The position numbers and the translations under genes are program-made. This document shows, piece by piece, positions 16,135 to 25,607 of a stretch of DNA of 64,000 bases. Position 1 is the stretch's first letter, and each line of letters starts with the position of its first letter. This stretch comes from Agrobacterium tumefaciens (lineage in GTDB: Bacteria; Pseudomonadota; Alphaproteobacteria; Rhizobiales; Rhizobiaceae), in the NCBI RefSeq assembly GCF_017726655.1, contig NZ_CP072308.1:2802001-2866000 (forward strand). Reading direction: 5' to 3'. The notes beneath the pieces are model-generated. The model saw only the letters and a program-made list of their open reading frames with translations. It ran no database searches and had not been told where the DNA came from.

Positions 16135-17617
16135 TGGCGTGGCTCTGCCTCATGTGCAGGCGAGCGAACAGCGCAGCTGGCTGACATTTGCAGTTACGGC
16201 GATCGTTGTCATAACGGCGCTGCGGCTCTTAGCGCTGGCCTTCAATCGGACGGATCTTTTCGTGGATGAGGCGCAATATTGGCTCTGGGGCCGGGAGATG
16301 GCGCTTGGCGCCTATTCAAAGCCGCCCCTGATCGGCTGGCTCATCCGTGCCGCAACGATATTGGGGGGCGGCGAGGGCACGTTCCAGGTGCGGTTGGCCG
16401 CCCCTGTCGTGCATGGTATTGCGGCTGCGGCCATTCTTGTGCTGGGCCGTATGATCTATGATGTCCGGCTGGCCTCGCTGGCTGCCATGATCTATCTGAC
16501 GCTGCCGGCCGTAACGCTCGGCAGTCTCCTGATCTCGACCGATACGCCGATGATGCTGTTCATCGTGCTGTCGATGATGGCGGTGCGCAATCTTGCGCTT
16601 GCCCGCAGCCAGGGCAGGTCGGGTCTCGCCTGGAGTATCGGTCTCGGCCTCTGTTTCGGCCTCGGACTCATGTCGAAATATGCGATGATCTATTTCCTTC
16701 CCTGCTTCATCGCAGCAGGCTGGCTTTGCGACGCCTGGCGCATCCGGCTGCGTGATGCGGCCCTTGCGGCACTGGTCTGTCTTGTCGTCATCGCACCTAA
16801 TCTGTGGTGGAACGCTGCACATGATTTTATGACCGCACGCCACACGGCCGACAATGCAAATTGGCACGGCCTCCAGCTTAAGGTCGGCTCGGCTCTGGAG
16901 TTCTTCTTCTCGCAGGCAGGCGTTGTCGGCCCCTTCGTTTTTGTCGGCATGATCGTCGCGACGATCCGCGCCAAGACGGCGGAAGCCCGCGCGCTGGTCG
17001 CTCTCTCGATGCCGATTGTGCTTCTCATTACGGCCCAGGGCCTGATGTCGCGCGCACTCGCCAACTGGGCGGTCGGGGCCTATGCGGCCGGCGTGCTGCT
17101 TGCGGTGCCGGTTCTGGCGTCACGGCGTTGGCTTATCGGTTCGACCCTAGTCCTCGGTAGCATTGTTGCGATTGCGTTGCCGCTGATGACCATCGCCGGA
17201 ACAGGATTGCGCCTGCCGAACGGTGAACTGGCGATGGCGCGGTATCTCGGTCGCTCCGAGCTGGTGTCGACCGGCCTGTCGCGGGCGCGCGAGGCGGGGG
17301 CGGATGCCATCGTCGCAAACGATCGCTCGATACTGGCCGAGCTTTTTTACCAGCTGCGGGAGGAGAAAAAGGTGCTGCCACGCGCCTTGCCCGAGACGGG
17401 CGTCCCTTCCAGCCACTATGCACTTCTTTATCCTCTCAAAGCCGGCGAGACGAAGAATCCGCTGTATCTGGCAATCGCCGACAGCCTGCCTGCATGTTTT
17501 GGCGGTGAGGCGCCGGTTGCGCGCTGGACCGCAGGGCCTGGCTTCGTCGAAGGCCGGGAGATTGGCCTCTGGCGGCTTCCGCTACAATGCATTCCGGGGA
17601 ATGCCAATGGACAATGA
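16109..17617 (+). CDS. GT39/ArnT-like membrane glycosyltransferase
   Basis: 502 residues with about 10-12 membrane segments and a soluble C-terminal tail. The first periplasmic loop contains LFVDEAQYWLWG, with the catalytic Asp-Glu of GT-C enzymes, followed by YSKPPLIGWL. Such enzymes transfer a sugar from a polyprenyl-phosphate donor to lipid A, LPS core or other lipids on the periplasmic side. In this operon the donor is probably made by the first gene. It overlaps the LAB_N gene by 26 bp; ATG at 16127 is an alternative start. Acceptor and sugar are unknown; galacturonosyltransferases of the Rgt type in Rhizobium have a similar layout (inference). Confidence 0.85.
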   Translation: MQNAASMHDGVALPHVQASEQRSWLTFAVTAIVVITALRLLALAFNRTDLFVDEAQYWLWGREMALGAYSKPPLIGWLIRAATILGGGEGTFQVRLAAPVVHGIAAAAILVLGRMIYDVRLASLAAMIYLTLPAVTLGSLLISTDTPMMLFIVLSMMAVRNLALARSQGRSGLAWSIGLGLCFGLGLMSKYAMIYFLPCFIAAGWLCDAWRIRLRDAALAALVCLVVIAPNLWWNAAHDFMTARHTADNANWHGLQLKVGSALEFFFSQAGVVGPFVFVGMIVATIRAKTAEARALVALSMPIVLLITAQGLMSRALANWAVGAYAAGVLLAVPVLASRRWLIGSTLVLGSIVAIALPLMTIAGTGLRLPNGELAMARYLGRSELVSTGLSRAREAGADAIVANDRSILAELFYQLREEKKVLPRALPETGVPSSHYALLYPLKAGETKNPLYLAIADSLPACFGGEAPVARWTAGPGFVEGREIGLWRLPLQCIPGNANGQ

Positions 17618-18455
17618 TCTCGCCCACATGCGCATTACCGTCTGGGTGACGCTCGTCGCGCTCGCGCTCGTCATTCTGTTTGCAACCTTTCCCTCCATTG
17701 ATCTTCGTTTTTCCGCCCTGTTCTTTTCGCCGGTGGGCCAGCCATGGCCCGGGCTGGAACCCGTACCAGACCGGATTCGCGACACGTTGCGCGAAGGTGT
17801 CGAGCTTGCGGCGTTTCTGGCCTTCGTGATGCTGGTCGGCAATCTGCGGCTCGCCGCCCTGCAGCGAACCGGCTGGCGGGTGTGGGCCTTCCTTTGTGGG
17901 CCGGTGATCCTTTGCGCCGGGCTCCTCGTCAACGGTGTTCTCAAGGCGATGATTGGCCGTGCGCGCCCATTCAGCGTGACCGAGTTTGGCGGACATCAGC
18001 TTTTCACGCCGCCCTTTCAGTTTAGTACGCAATGTTATTCGAACTGCTCTTTTTCGTCCGGTGAAACCGCGCTCATAGCCAGTTTCTTTCTGCCGCTCTG
18101 CGTGCTGCTCTGGCCGCGGTTAGAACGGCGCGGACGACTCGTGGCGGGAGGCCTTGCCGCCGCCATGATCGTCCTCATGTCCGGATTGCGCATTGCGGCG
18201 GGTGGGCATTTCCTCAGCGACGTGGTGATGTCCATCCTGTTTTCGGCGCTGACGACACTGTTCCTTTACCGAGCGCTGGCGATCAGCCGCCACCGTCACC
18301 TTTTCACCGGTGATGCTGTCTCTGCCGATGCAATGAGCCTCTGGCGCAATGGCCGCCATGCCGTGGTTGCGCGTCTCTTACGCTGGTGGCCGAAGATAAA
18401 GGCCAGAGCCTCTCGCCTGCAACGGCCACCGGATGCGGGCGCGGCGCCATCGTGA
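17607..18455 (+). CDS. PAP2-family lipid phosphatase
   Basis: 282 residues with about six membrane segments. Phosphatase motif 1 is KAMIGRARP (K-x6-RP) and motif 3 is RIAAGGHFLSD (R-x5-H-x3-D), but motif 2 reads SSGET instead of PSGH, so the second histidine is replaced by glutamate. The motif-3 nucleophile is intact, so activity is possible. Members include LpxE/LpxF lipid A phosphatases and undecaprenyl-pyrophosphatases. It overlaps the GT39 gene by 11 bp; ATG at 17607 has GGGGA at the right distance, and ATG at 17601 is an alternative. The context suggests lipid A or carrier-lipid dephosphorylation. The basic C-terminal 70 residues are probably cytoplasmic. Confidence 0.82.
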   Translation: MDNDLAHMRITVWVTLVALALVILFATFPSIDLRFSALFFSPVGQPWPGLEPVPDRIRDTLREGVELAAFLAFVMLVGNLRLAALQRTGWRVWAFLCGPVILCAGLLVNGVLKAMIGRARPFSVTEFGGHQLFTPPFQFSTQCYSNCSFSSGETALIASFFLPLCVLLWPRLERRGRLVAGGLAAAMIVLMSGLRIAAGGHFLSDVVMSILFSALTTLFLYRALAISRHRHLFTGDAVSADAMSLWRNGRHAVVARLLRWWPKIKARASRLQRPPDAGAAPS

Positions 18456-18591
18456 AGACGTGCAAGTTCCGCTTCAACAGGCAAGGTGAGAGTGAGATTT
18501 CATACAATCACGGTGCACTAAAAGGCCGCGCCCAGCAAATAAAGCCGGGCGATTACACAGAGTGAAGTAAGGGGCGTATCTGCCGCGTTCG

Positions 18592-19524
18592 TCAGTCGAA
18601 CAGGCCGGAAACCGACTGTTCCTGCGCGGTGCGGTTGATCGCTTCGCCAAGCAGGCCGGCGGTGCTGACCACGCGGATATTGTGCGCGGATTGCACGCCT
18701 GTGGTCGGCTGAATGCTGTCGGTGATGACGAGTTCGCGCAGCTTCGAGGAAGCGACGCGCGCGACCGCGCCGCCCGAGAGCACGCCGTGGGTGATATAGG
18801 CGGTAACGCTGGTCGCACCTTTTTTCAGCAGCGCTTCGGCGGCGTTGCAGAGAGTGCCGCCGGAATCGACGATATCGTCGATGAGGATGCAATCCTTGCC
18901 CGAGACGTCACCGATGACGTTCATGACTTCGGATTCGCCGGGACGGTCACGACGCTTGTCAACGATGGCGAGAAGACAGTCGAGGCGCTTGGCGAGCGCG
19001 CGGGCGCGAACCACACCGCCGACGTCAGGGGAAACAACCATGACATTGTTGGTGTCATAATGGTCCTTCACGTCGCGGGCGAGAATGGGCGCTGCAAAGA
19101 GATTGTCGGTGGGGATATCGAAGAAGCCCTGGATCTGGCCGGCATGAAGATCGAGGGTCAGGACGCGGTCGGCGCCGGCTTCGGTAATGAGATTGGCAAC
19201 GAGTTTGGCGGAAATCGGGGTGCGGGGCCCTGCTTTGCGGTCCTGGCGGGCGTAACCGAAATAGGGAAGCACCGCCGTAATTCGTTTGGCCGAGGACCGG
19301 CGCATGGCATCGATCATGATGAGAAGCTCCATCAGATGATCGTTTGCCGGGAAGGAAGTGGACTGGACGATAAAGACGTCCTCGCCGCGCACGTTCTCGC
19401 TGATTTCTACGAATATTTCCTGGTCAGCAAACCGCTTTACAGTGGCATTTCCGAGAGGAACATTAAGATACTTGCAGATCGCTTCGGCAAGGTGCCGGTT
19501 CGAATTGCCTGCGAAAACCTTCAT
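18592..19524 (-). CDS. prs: Ribose-phosphate pyrophosphokinase
   Basis: 310 residues; makes PRPP from ribose-5-phosphate and ATP for nucleotide, histidine and NAD synthesis. It starts [16 protein letters not shown] and shows the flexible-loop motif [12 protein letters not shown], the [11 protein letters not shown] loop, and the PRPP-binding signature [18 protein letters not shown] at 19524 was chosen at the conserved N-terminus; an in-frame ATG 24 bp upstream also exists. It is a single-gene unit on the minus strand. Confidence 0.95.
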   Translation of the reverse strand: MKVFAGNSNRHLAEAICKYLNVPLGNATVKRFADQEIFVEISENVRGEDVFIVQSTSFPANDHLMELLIMIDAMRRSSAKRITAVLPYFGYARQDRKAGPRTPISAKLVANLITEAGADRVLTLDLHAGQIQGFFDIPTDNLFAAPILARDVKDHYDTNNVMVVSPDVGGVVRARALAKRLDCLLAIVDKRRDRPGESEVMNVIGDVSGKDCILIDDIVDSGGTLCNAAEALLKKGATSVTAYITHGVLSGGAVARVASSKLRELVITDSIQPTTGVQSAHNIRVVSTAGLLGEAINRTAQEQSVSGLFD

Positions 19525-19742
19525 TGCGGCCGCCTGTTTCCATGCCATCGCCTTGCGCCACGGGGCTCAATCCACCGTAACCAAGCGTCGTTCAAGGGGA
19601 GGAACATCCGGCCGAAAAGCCTTGCCGGATACGCCTTGTTGCCATGCGCGCCTTAATAGCGCTGTTGCTTCCGATTGCAAGAGGACTCCACGCTTTCGCA
19701 ATGATTTTCCTGAAATCTCTGTGACTTCTCCCGTGTTTTACC

Positions 19743-20492
19743 TCATCCCCGTTGTGTCTGCTTCCACGACGTGTAGTCGTTGAGCGTCTTGGCGGCGATA
19801 TCCTGCATGACCCTGTCGGTGACTGCAGCCCAGGGGTCGCTGCCTTTCGCCGCAATGCTTTCCTGCCCCTGAAGGCGGTGGAGGCGCACGCCATTGGCGT
19901 CGAGAACGTCCCAGACGTAAACGATATTGACCTTGCCGCCATCGGCGAAGGCGGAGAAGTATCCCTTCAGGATGTTCTCGGCCGAATTGTCATTGGAGGC
20001 GCGGATCGTCAGCCCTTTGGCCCGCGCTTCAGCCCCGAGCTGGCGCGACAGCGGTGTGACGGCTTGCACGGGTGCGCCGATGATCGGCAGAAAGCGGATA
20101 GAGTTTGTCGGCAAGGCGGGCGCGAGCGACGCCGTTTCCTGGTTTTGTCCTGATTGAGCAGGGGCAGCGGGCAGGGCAGCGGCCTGGCTCTCGCGGAGCG
20201 GCTCGCCGTACTGGTTGCCGTTTGAGATCGCCTGTGCCTGCGCCTGCAACGAGTTCTGCGGCGCATAGGCGGGTACGGAACTTCCGATAGCAGGCGCGCC
20301 GGTGGGCGCGCGGTCCGCGGCGGCGGCCATCTGGTCGAGATCGCCCTGCGTCACCGGCGTCGATTGCGAGGCGTTGTGGCCAACATCCACCTGCGGCGTC
20401 AGCGCCTCGGTCGTGTTGCAGCCGGACAGGATCAGCACCAGCGCTGGAACAATGATGGCCGGGAAAAGGGAGGTGGCTCCCGTCCGGCTCAT
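19743..20492 (-). CDS. Putative lipoprotein of unknown function
   Basis: 249 residues. The N-terminus has a signal peptide with the lipobox LSGC at residues 22-25, so it should be lipidated. Residues 30-130 are a low-complexity Ala/Gln/Pro/Ser region. The C-terminal 120 residues look folded, with LTIRASNDNSAENILKGYFSAF and VNIVYVWDVLDANGVRLHR. I do not recognise a family with certainty; it is conserved-looking rhizobial sequence. ATG at 20492 follows GAGAGGG. It lies 90 bp after the M24-fold gene and may be co-transcribed with it. Confidence 0.75.
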   Translation of the reverse strand: MSRTGATSLFPAIIVPALVLILSGCNTTEALTPQVDVGHNASQSTPVTQGDLDQMAAAADRAPTGAPAIGSSVPAYAPQNSLQAQAQAISNGNQYGEPLRESQAAALPAAPAQSGQNQETASLAPALPTNSIRFLPIIGAPVQAVTPLSRQLGAEARAKGLTIRASNDNSAENILKGYFSAFADGGKVNIVYVWDVLDANGVRLHRLQGQESIAAKGSDPWAAVTDRVMQDIAAKTLNDYTSWKQTQRG

Positions 20493-20581
20493 GCGATTTT
20501 CCCTCTCATGTTCCGCTCCTTCGTCCCCAAGGTGGCGCAATGTAAGGGCGGTTTTCCCGGTCTGTCAAACCCGGTGGCGAT

Positions 20582-21733
20582 TTAAGCTGTGAGAAGATCG
20601 AGGTTATGGCGCGAGAGGGGTTCGGGAGCACCTTCGGTCGTCAGATAGGTCTGGCCGAGGGTCATGGCCGTGCCGGAATCGGAATCCATCACGATCATAT
20701 GCACGAAGAGTGTCATGTCGGGCGTGATCTCCTGCGGATTGCCGGCGTGAAACATCTGGTGCTCCATCCAGGAGGGCGAAAAACGCGCGCCGAGCGAATA
20801 CCCGCAGGAGTTTAGCCGGTGGCGGGTCAAGCCACGCTCGTCCATCACGCGGGCATGCACGTCAAAGAAGTCTCCGAACGTATACCCGGGGCGCAGCACC
20901 TCCTCAATCGCGGTCAGGTTTTGCAGGCAGGCGCTGTAGAGTTCCTTTTGGCGGAAATCCTGTTCGCCGATCACCACCGTACGCATCATGGCGGCGTGAT
21001 AATGGGCGCTGACGCCAGCCCATTCCAGTGTCAGCTGATCCTTCGTGTCGAGCTTGCGGCGTCCGGCCTTGTAACGGCACAGCAGCGCATCGGCCCCGGA
21101 ACCGATGATGAATTCATTGGCGGGATAGTCCCCGCCGCCGGCCAGAACCGCGCCCTGCATCGCCGCAAGAATGGCAGCTTCGTCCGCGCCGGGCTTGATG
21201 AGCGGCAGTGCAGCATCCAGAGCCTCATCGGCCAGTTGGCCGGCCTTGCGGGCATAGGCGATTTCGGCGGGACTTTTGACGAGCCTGAGGGTGCTGACGA
21301 GATAGGATGCATCAACCATCTGGCCGAAGCTGGCAAGCTGGTTGTCCAGCAGGCGGGCGACCCGGCCGGTCATGCCGTGGGTGTCGTATTCCACGCCGAT
21401 CTTGGCACCCAGAAGGTCGAGGTCGCTCAGCAGGTTCTTGAGATCGAGGGTGGGGTCGGCGTTCGGCCGGTCGACCCATAAAAGGATGTTTTCGATGATG
21501 GAGGTGTTGCGGGCCTGACGCAGATCCGCCGAGCGTGTCAGCAGCGTCATGGAGCCATCCGATTTCACCACCAGCGTCTGGAAGAAGCAGTAACCGAACG
21601 TGTCGTAGCCGGTCAGCCAGTACATGCTTTCCTGCGCAAACAGGAGAACGGCATCCAGCTTCTCCTCGGCCATTTTTGCCAGCAACCGCTCGCGACGGGC
21701 ATCGAATTCCGAAAGCTCGAAGTGCAGGGCCAT
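20582..21733 (-). CDS. Creatinase/aminopeptidase-fold (M24) hydrolase without metal ligands
   Basis: 383 residues: a creatinase-type N-terminal domain (1-150) and a pita-bread C-terminal domain (155-380). The five residues that hold two metals in true Xaa-Pro peptidases are not conserved. The Asp-Asp positions read E238 and A248, the usual GHGIG reads GYSLG, and the two Glu positions are changed. This matches the metal-free branch that includes creatinase and ectoine hydrolase. The substrate is probably a small amide rather than a peptide (inference). ATG at 21733 follows GGAGGACTAAG and begins 1 bp after the pgeF stop codon, so the two are translationally coupled. Confidence 0.8.
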   Translation of the reverse strand: MALHFELSEFDARRERLLAKMAEEKLDAVLLFAQESMYWLTGYDTFGYCFFQTLVVKSDGSMTLLTRSADLRQARNTSIIENILLWVDRPNADPTLDLKNLLSDLDLLGAKIGVEYDTHGMTGRVARLLDNQLASFGQMVDASYLVSTLRLVKSPAEIAYARKAGQLADEALDAALPLIKPGADEAAILAAMQGAVLAGGGDYPANEFIIGSGADALLCRYKAGRRKLDTKDQLTLEWAGVSAHYHAAMMRTVVIGEQDFRQKELYSACLQNLTAIEEVLRPGYTFGDFFDVHARVMDERGLTRHRLNSCGYSLGARFSPSWMEHQMFHAGNPQEITPDMTLFVHMIVMDSDSGTAMTLGQTYLTTEGAPEPLSRHNLDLLTA

Positions 21734-21734
21734 C

Positions 21735-22529
21735 TTAGTCCTCCAGAATTGCAATTGCAGAAATCTGCCGTCCGTAATCGGGTTCGGCGCGGTGGGTGGT
21801 GCGGCGGTAGGAGTAGAACCGCTCTTCGTCTGGATAGGTGCAATGGCCGAGATTCTCCGCCTTCACGCCTGCCTTGGTCAGACGGTCGACGGTGAATTGC
21901 TTGAGATCGAAGAGCGCGTGTCCCTGTTTTTCCGTCCCGGCGAAATAATCCGCATAGGCCGGATCGATATCCACGAACCGCGCCACATATTCCGGACCGA
22001 CCTCATAATTGTTCTGACTGATCGACGGGCCGAGCGAGGCGGCGATGCGCTCCCGGCTGGCGCCGAGCTTTACCATCGCTTCGATGGTGTTTTCGAGCAC
22101 GCCAAAGAGGGCGCCCTTCCAGCCGGCATGGGCAGCGCCCACCACGCCCGCCTGCGCATCCGCAAACAGGATAGGACCGCAATCGGCGCTCAGGACGCCA
22201 AGCACGAAGCCTGGTGTTGCCGTGACCATCGCGTCCGCCTGCGGGCGGCTGCCATCATAATTGGCGTCGATGATGACGACATCGGGCGAGTGGACCTGAT
22301 GCACGGTTGCGAGACGATCGGCGGGAAGGCCGAACCATTCCGTCACACGCCGGCGGTTTTCGGTGACCCTTTCCGGTTCGTCGTGCGAGCCGAGGCCGAC
22401 GTTGAGCCCTTGGTAAAGTCCCTCCGACACGCCGCCCTGACGGGTGAAAAAACCATGGCGGACGCGATTTTGCCCTGACGCGGCGAGCAGCGGAGACTGG
22501 AGCGGGAGCGGCAGCGTATCGTTCGGCAT
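21735..22529 (-). CDS. pgeF: Peptidoglycan editing factor / purine nucleoside phosphorylase (YfiH/laccase domain)
   Basis: 264 residues of the DUF152/YfiH family. The metal-binding signature is visible: HQVHS, SADCGPILFAD and AAHAGWKG, containing the zinc-binding Cys and His residues. Family members act as purine nucleoside phosphorylases/adenosine deaminases, and in E. coli correct peptidoglycan precursors. ATG at 22529 (MPNDTLPLP) was chosen, with AAGGA upstream; an upstream in-frame extension of 40 residues is unlike protein. It is part of the minus-strand series lgt - methyltransferase - pgeF - M24, though 150 bp separates it from the methyltransferase gene. Confidence 0.9.
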   Translation of the reverse strand: MPNDTLPLPLQSPLLAASGQNRVRHGFFTRQGGVSEGLYQGLNVGLGSHDEPERVTENRRRVTEWFGLPADRLATVHQVHSPDVVIIDANYDGSRPQADAMVTATPGFVLGVLSADCGPILFADAQAGVVGAAHAGWKGALFGVLENTIEAMVKLGASRERIAASLGPSISQNNYEVGPEYVARFVDIDPAYADYFAGTEKQGHALFDLKQFTVDRLTKAGVKAENLGHCTYPDEERFYSYRRTTHRAEPDYGRQISAIAILED

Positions 22530-22679
22530 TGGGTGGGAATTCCTTGGAGAATATCGCTGTTGGCCAGTGAGATAGGGTTGAGCGAGATGTTTCCGGTTGC
22601 CGCGGCGTTGCGCGGCGGTGTGATGCAGTGTGCCTGCGTCGTGTGTCACGGCGATGTTGGCCCAGAGCCTGTTGCGCTG

Positions 22680-23780
22680 TCAATCCACCGGACGAAACGG
22701 CAGGAGATGGATCGCGGGACTTGAAACGGCAACGACCTTGAAAAGTTCCCCCATCTTGCCGGCCCCTTCGCCGGCGAGGCGGTTCACGGCTTCGGCAATC
22801 GCAAGTGTCTGGTCCGGTGTCGCCTTGGCGGCGAGCGCGCCGGCCCTTTCCTTGAGGCCAAGGCCATAGAGGAAGTCGCCCTGCCTCAATGTTCCGTTGA
22901 CGTGCACGCCAGTCGCCTGCGCCGTCTTCACAAGGCTTTCGAAATCGACGTGGCTGGTGAGGTCCGCCTCGCCGGGATGGGCGAGCGGCGGATCGAAGGC
23001 GTGGTTACGCATGGCCTGCAGAGTATCGCCATAACCGGCGACGAGGTGGCCGTAATCGATGGCGAGCGCGGTGCCGCCATGGGCAGACAGGCGCTGGCAG
23101 ATGGCGGTCATCACAGCTTCGCGGGCAGGAGAAATCTCGAATATGGTGCCAAGGGGCTGCCGGTCGGGCTGCGGCGGCAGCAGGCTGGGATCAATGCCTG
23201 CAAGGCCGGTTGAAAAGACGAGGTCGTCATTCGCATCTAGGCTGACGACCCTTTCGCGGAACCCCTGTGGGGTCTTCACGAATTGCCGGATTGGGATCGC
23301 GTCGAAGAGTTCGTTCGCCACCAGCAGCAGAAAACCGGCGGGCACATCGTCGAAACTATCGTGCCACGTCAGCTTATCCGCATGTGCCCGCAACGTTTCT
23401 TTCTGTGCCTCGGTAAGGCGCGGGCTCGTCTCGACCAGACGGACCTGCATTGTCTCATAAAGCGGTGGCGCGATGCGGCGGATCACCCGCAGCATGTCCG
23501 ACATCATGGTGCCACGGCCGGGTCCGATTTCCACCAGCTGTGCTTGCGCCGGTGCGCCATGCCGCTGCCATGCGTGGACCACGAAGACGCCGAGCATTTC
23601 GCCGAAAAGCTGGCTGACTTCGGGCGCGGTTATGAAGTCACCCGAACGGCCGAAGGGTTCGCGGCTTTTGTAATAACCGTGTTCGGGATCGGCGAGACAC
23701 AGCGAGAAGTAATCCGTGACGCTGAGCGGACCATTAAGCCGGATAAGGGATTTGACGCGGTGCGCGAGCGGTGTGGTCAT
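22680..23780 (-). CDS. Class I SAM-dependent methyltransferase, NDUFAF7/MidA family
   Basis: 366 residues of the DUF185 family. The SAM-binding motif VEIGPGRGTMMSDML is near residue 85, and GYYKSREPFGRSGDFITAPE is the family signature near residue 40. The mitochondrial homologue NDUFAF7 methylates an arginine of a complex I subunit, so the bacterial protein probably serves NADH dehydrogenase assembly. ATG at 23780 lies 15 bp downstream of the lgt stop; a TTG start abutting lgt is also possible. The gene order lgt, methyltransferase, pgeF is common in alphaproteobacteria. Confidence 0.9.
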   Translation of the reverse strand: MTTPLAHRVKSLIRLNGPLSVTDYFSLCLADPEHGYYKSREPFGRSGDFITAPEVSQLFGEMLGVFVVHAWQRHGAPAQAQLVEIGPGRGTMMSDMLRVIRRIAPPLYETMQVRLVETSPRLTEAQKETLRAHADKLTWHDSFDDVPAGFLLLVANELFDAIPIRQFVKTPQGFRERVVSLDANDDLVFSTGLAGIDPSLLPPQPDRQPLGTIFEISPAREAVMTAICQRLSAHGGTALAIDYGHLVAGYGDTLQAMRNHAFDPPLAHPGEADLTSHVDFESLVKTAQATGVHVNGTLRQGDFLYGLGLKERAGALAAKATPDQTLAIAEAVNRLAGEGAGKMGELFKVVAVSSPAIHLLPFRPVD

Positions 23781-23795
23781 GGCTGGCCATACCAA

Positions 23796-24608
23796 TCAGG
23801 CAGTTTTTGCGGCGCTGCGCGCCCGCAGGATCGCCCAGAGACCCAAAAGGAACATCGGCGTGGACAGCACCATGCCCATCGTCAGCCAGTTGCCGGCGAG
23901 ATAACCGATCTGGGCATCCGGTTCGCGGAAGAATTCCACGAAGATACGCGACAGCGCGTAGCCGCAGACGAAGATGCCCGTGACGGTGCCCGGCTTTTTC
24001 AGCGACTTGAAGGCATAGATGGCAATGGCCAGAAGAATGACCAGCACGAGCCCTTCGAGGCCGGCTTCATAAAGCTGGCTGGGATGGCGCGCAAAGGGCC
24101 CGCCCGTTGGAAACACGACGGCCCACGGTACGTCGGCAATGCGGCCCCACAGCTCGCCGTTGATAAAATTGGCGATGCGGCCGAACAGCAGACCGATCGG
24201 CGCGACGGCGGCGACGATGTCGAACATGCTCCAGACCGGGATGCCGCTTCTGCGGGCGAAAAGGATCATGGCGATCGTCGTGCCGATCAGGCCACCATGG
24301 AACGACATGCCGCCGTTCCAGATTTCGATGGCCCGGATGGGATTAGCGGCAACGGCCGCCAGATCGTAAAACAGGATGTAACCGATGCGCCCGCCGAGCA
24401 CGATGCCGCCGGCTGCCCAGAGAATGAAATCGTCAAGATGCTGGGCCGAGATGGGTGAGACGTCGTTCGGCCACAGGCGATCCGTGCGGGCGAGGCGCCG
24501 CGCGTAAAGCCAGCCGAGCATGATGCCCGCGACATAGGCAATGCCGTACCAGTGTATCGCCAGAGGCCCGATGGACAGCGCTATCGGATCGATATTCGGG
24601 AATGGCAT
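23796..24608 (-). CDS. lgt: Prolipoprotein diacylglyceryl transferase
   Basis: 270 residues from the ATG at 24608; a TTG 30 bp upstream is an alternative. Lgt moves diacylglycerol from phosphatidylglycerol to the lipobox cysteine of prolipoproteins in the inner membrane. Seven hydrophobic segments are visible. The essential HGG loop occurs as [11 protein letters not shown], the signature [13 protein letters not shown] holds the conserved Arg/Asn/Glu, and [13 protein letters not shown] carries the second catalytic region. It is first in the minus-strand operon, divergent from the UbiK-like gene. Confidence 0.95.
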   Translation of the reverse strand: MPFPNIDPIALSIGPLAIHWYGIAYVAGIMLGWLYARRLARTDRLWPNDVSPISAQHLDDFILWAAGGIVLGGRIGYILFYDLAAVAANPIRAIEIWNGGMSFHGGLIGTTIAMILFARRSGIPVWSMFDIVAAVAPIGLLFGRIANFINGELWGRIADVPWAVVFPTGGPFARHPSQLYEAGLEGLVLVILLAIAIYAFKSLKKPGTVTGIFVCGYALSRIFVEFFREPDAQIGYLAGNWLTMGMVLSTPMFLLGLWAILRARSAAKTA

Positions 24609-24917
24609 GATGGCGAGAGAGGTGGGAGCGGCTATCAATCCGTATATATTCCGTCATCGTTGCTGGGCGGACAACGGATCGATCCGTTGTCGCAAAGGGC
24701 CGGGCGATGATGCTCACCGGCCCCCTGACGCCATGGAAAATGGCGATTGCTGTCGCGGCGGTCAAGGTGATTCTTTAAGCTTTGGCTTAACCTGCCGCAG
24801 GCGGCGCAAGCTCCCGGGAATTTTCGATTTTGCTTGCAAGGTGGCGGTGGAGTGCCTACCTGAATGCTATCAACAGCGGGCAAGACGATGCCCCTGAACC
24901 GACGAAGGACAAGCGCC
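24609..24917. other. Intergenic region, divergent promoters
   Basis: 309 bp between the divergent lgt and UbiK-like genes. It should hold both promoters. I see no convincing hairpin, repeat or additional gene. Confidence 0.5.
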
Positions 24918-25181
24918 ATGAGCACGACAGGCACCAATCGTTTTCTGGATGAATTCGCCAAGCTGATGACCGATGCGGCAGGTGCCGCGCAGGGTGTGCG
25001 CAAGGAAGCGGAAGCGGCGTTTCATGCGCAGGCGGATCGCTGGCTGAACAGTCTGGATGTCGTGCGCCGCGAGGAATTCGACGCGGTTCGCGAGATGGCC
25101 ATTCAGGCCCGGGATGAAAATGACGCGCTGCGCGCCCGCATAGAGGCTCTCGAAGCAAGGCTCTCGGCCGCGAAAGACTGA
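24918..25181 (+). CDS. UbiK/BMFP-family accessory factor
   Basis: 87 residues. The N-terminal helix (NRFLDEFAKLMTDAAGAAQG) is amphipathic and the C-terminal half (VVRREEFDAVREMAIQ, then ENDALRARIEALEARL) is a coiled coil, the pattern of the DUF526/BMFP family. In E. coli UbiK trimerises, binds membranes and assists the ubiquinone-synthesis complex. ATG at 24918 follows GAAGGAC. It is a single gene with a strong terminator. Confidence 0.85.
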   Translation: MSTTGTNRFLDEFAKLMTDAAGAAQGVRKEAEAAFHAQADRWLNSLDVVRREEFDAVREMAIQARDENDALRARIEALEARLSAAKD

Positions 25182-25202
25182 TTTTTTCCGCTTTTCCTCA
25201 GA

Positions 25203-25241
25203 AGCCCCGGATCGCAGGCGATTCCGGGGCTTTTCGTTTTT
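25203..25241 (+). terminator. Rho-independent terminator of the UbiK-like gene
   Basis: AGCCCCGG (25203-25210) pairs with CCGGGGCT (25224-25231), with a 13-nt loop. It is followed by TTTCGTTTTT. Confidence 0.85.
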
Positions 25242-25607
25242 CAGGCCGCTCCCGGCAACGTGACCTTCGGTTGCCGAAAATTGCCTTTTGACGCGAATTT
25301 TTTGTGCCTGTGGACACTTCCAAAAAACGCAATCGGCAGAGTCGCTTAAGACTCTCGCCTGAGGTGATGGGCAAGAAGATATCCACTGTTCAAAAGGTAA
25401 AAATGGCGGGCGAGGGGTGGCAGCGGGACTCGGCCATTATACACTGATTTTAAATGATGATTCGAAAAGACCGGTAAGCTCCAGACAGGGTGAATGCGTA
25501 ATTCTGGTGGTGTCGGGCAATCGTCTCAAATGTTTATCCCGGTTGGTATGTGCGTTTTGTGCCCGGCGTTCAAAACACGACATTCCGATCGGCTGAGAAG
25601 GTGCCGC
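25242..25607. other. Intergenic region upstream of the YbjN gene
   Basis: 366 bp. AT-rich patches near 25300-25330 and 25430-25460 could hold a promoter for the YbjN-proC-csaA unit. I find no gene, tRNA-like fold or strong repeat. Confidence 0.4.

Noticed and set aside
25242..25607. Possible tRNA or small RNA in this gap
   Set aside because: No cloverleaf or terminator-like structure could be built beyond the upstream terminator.
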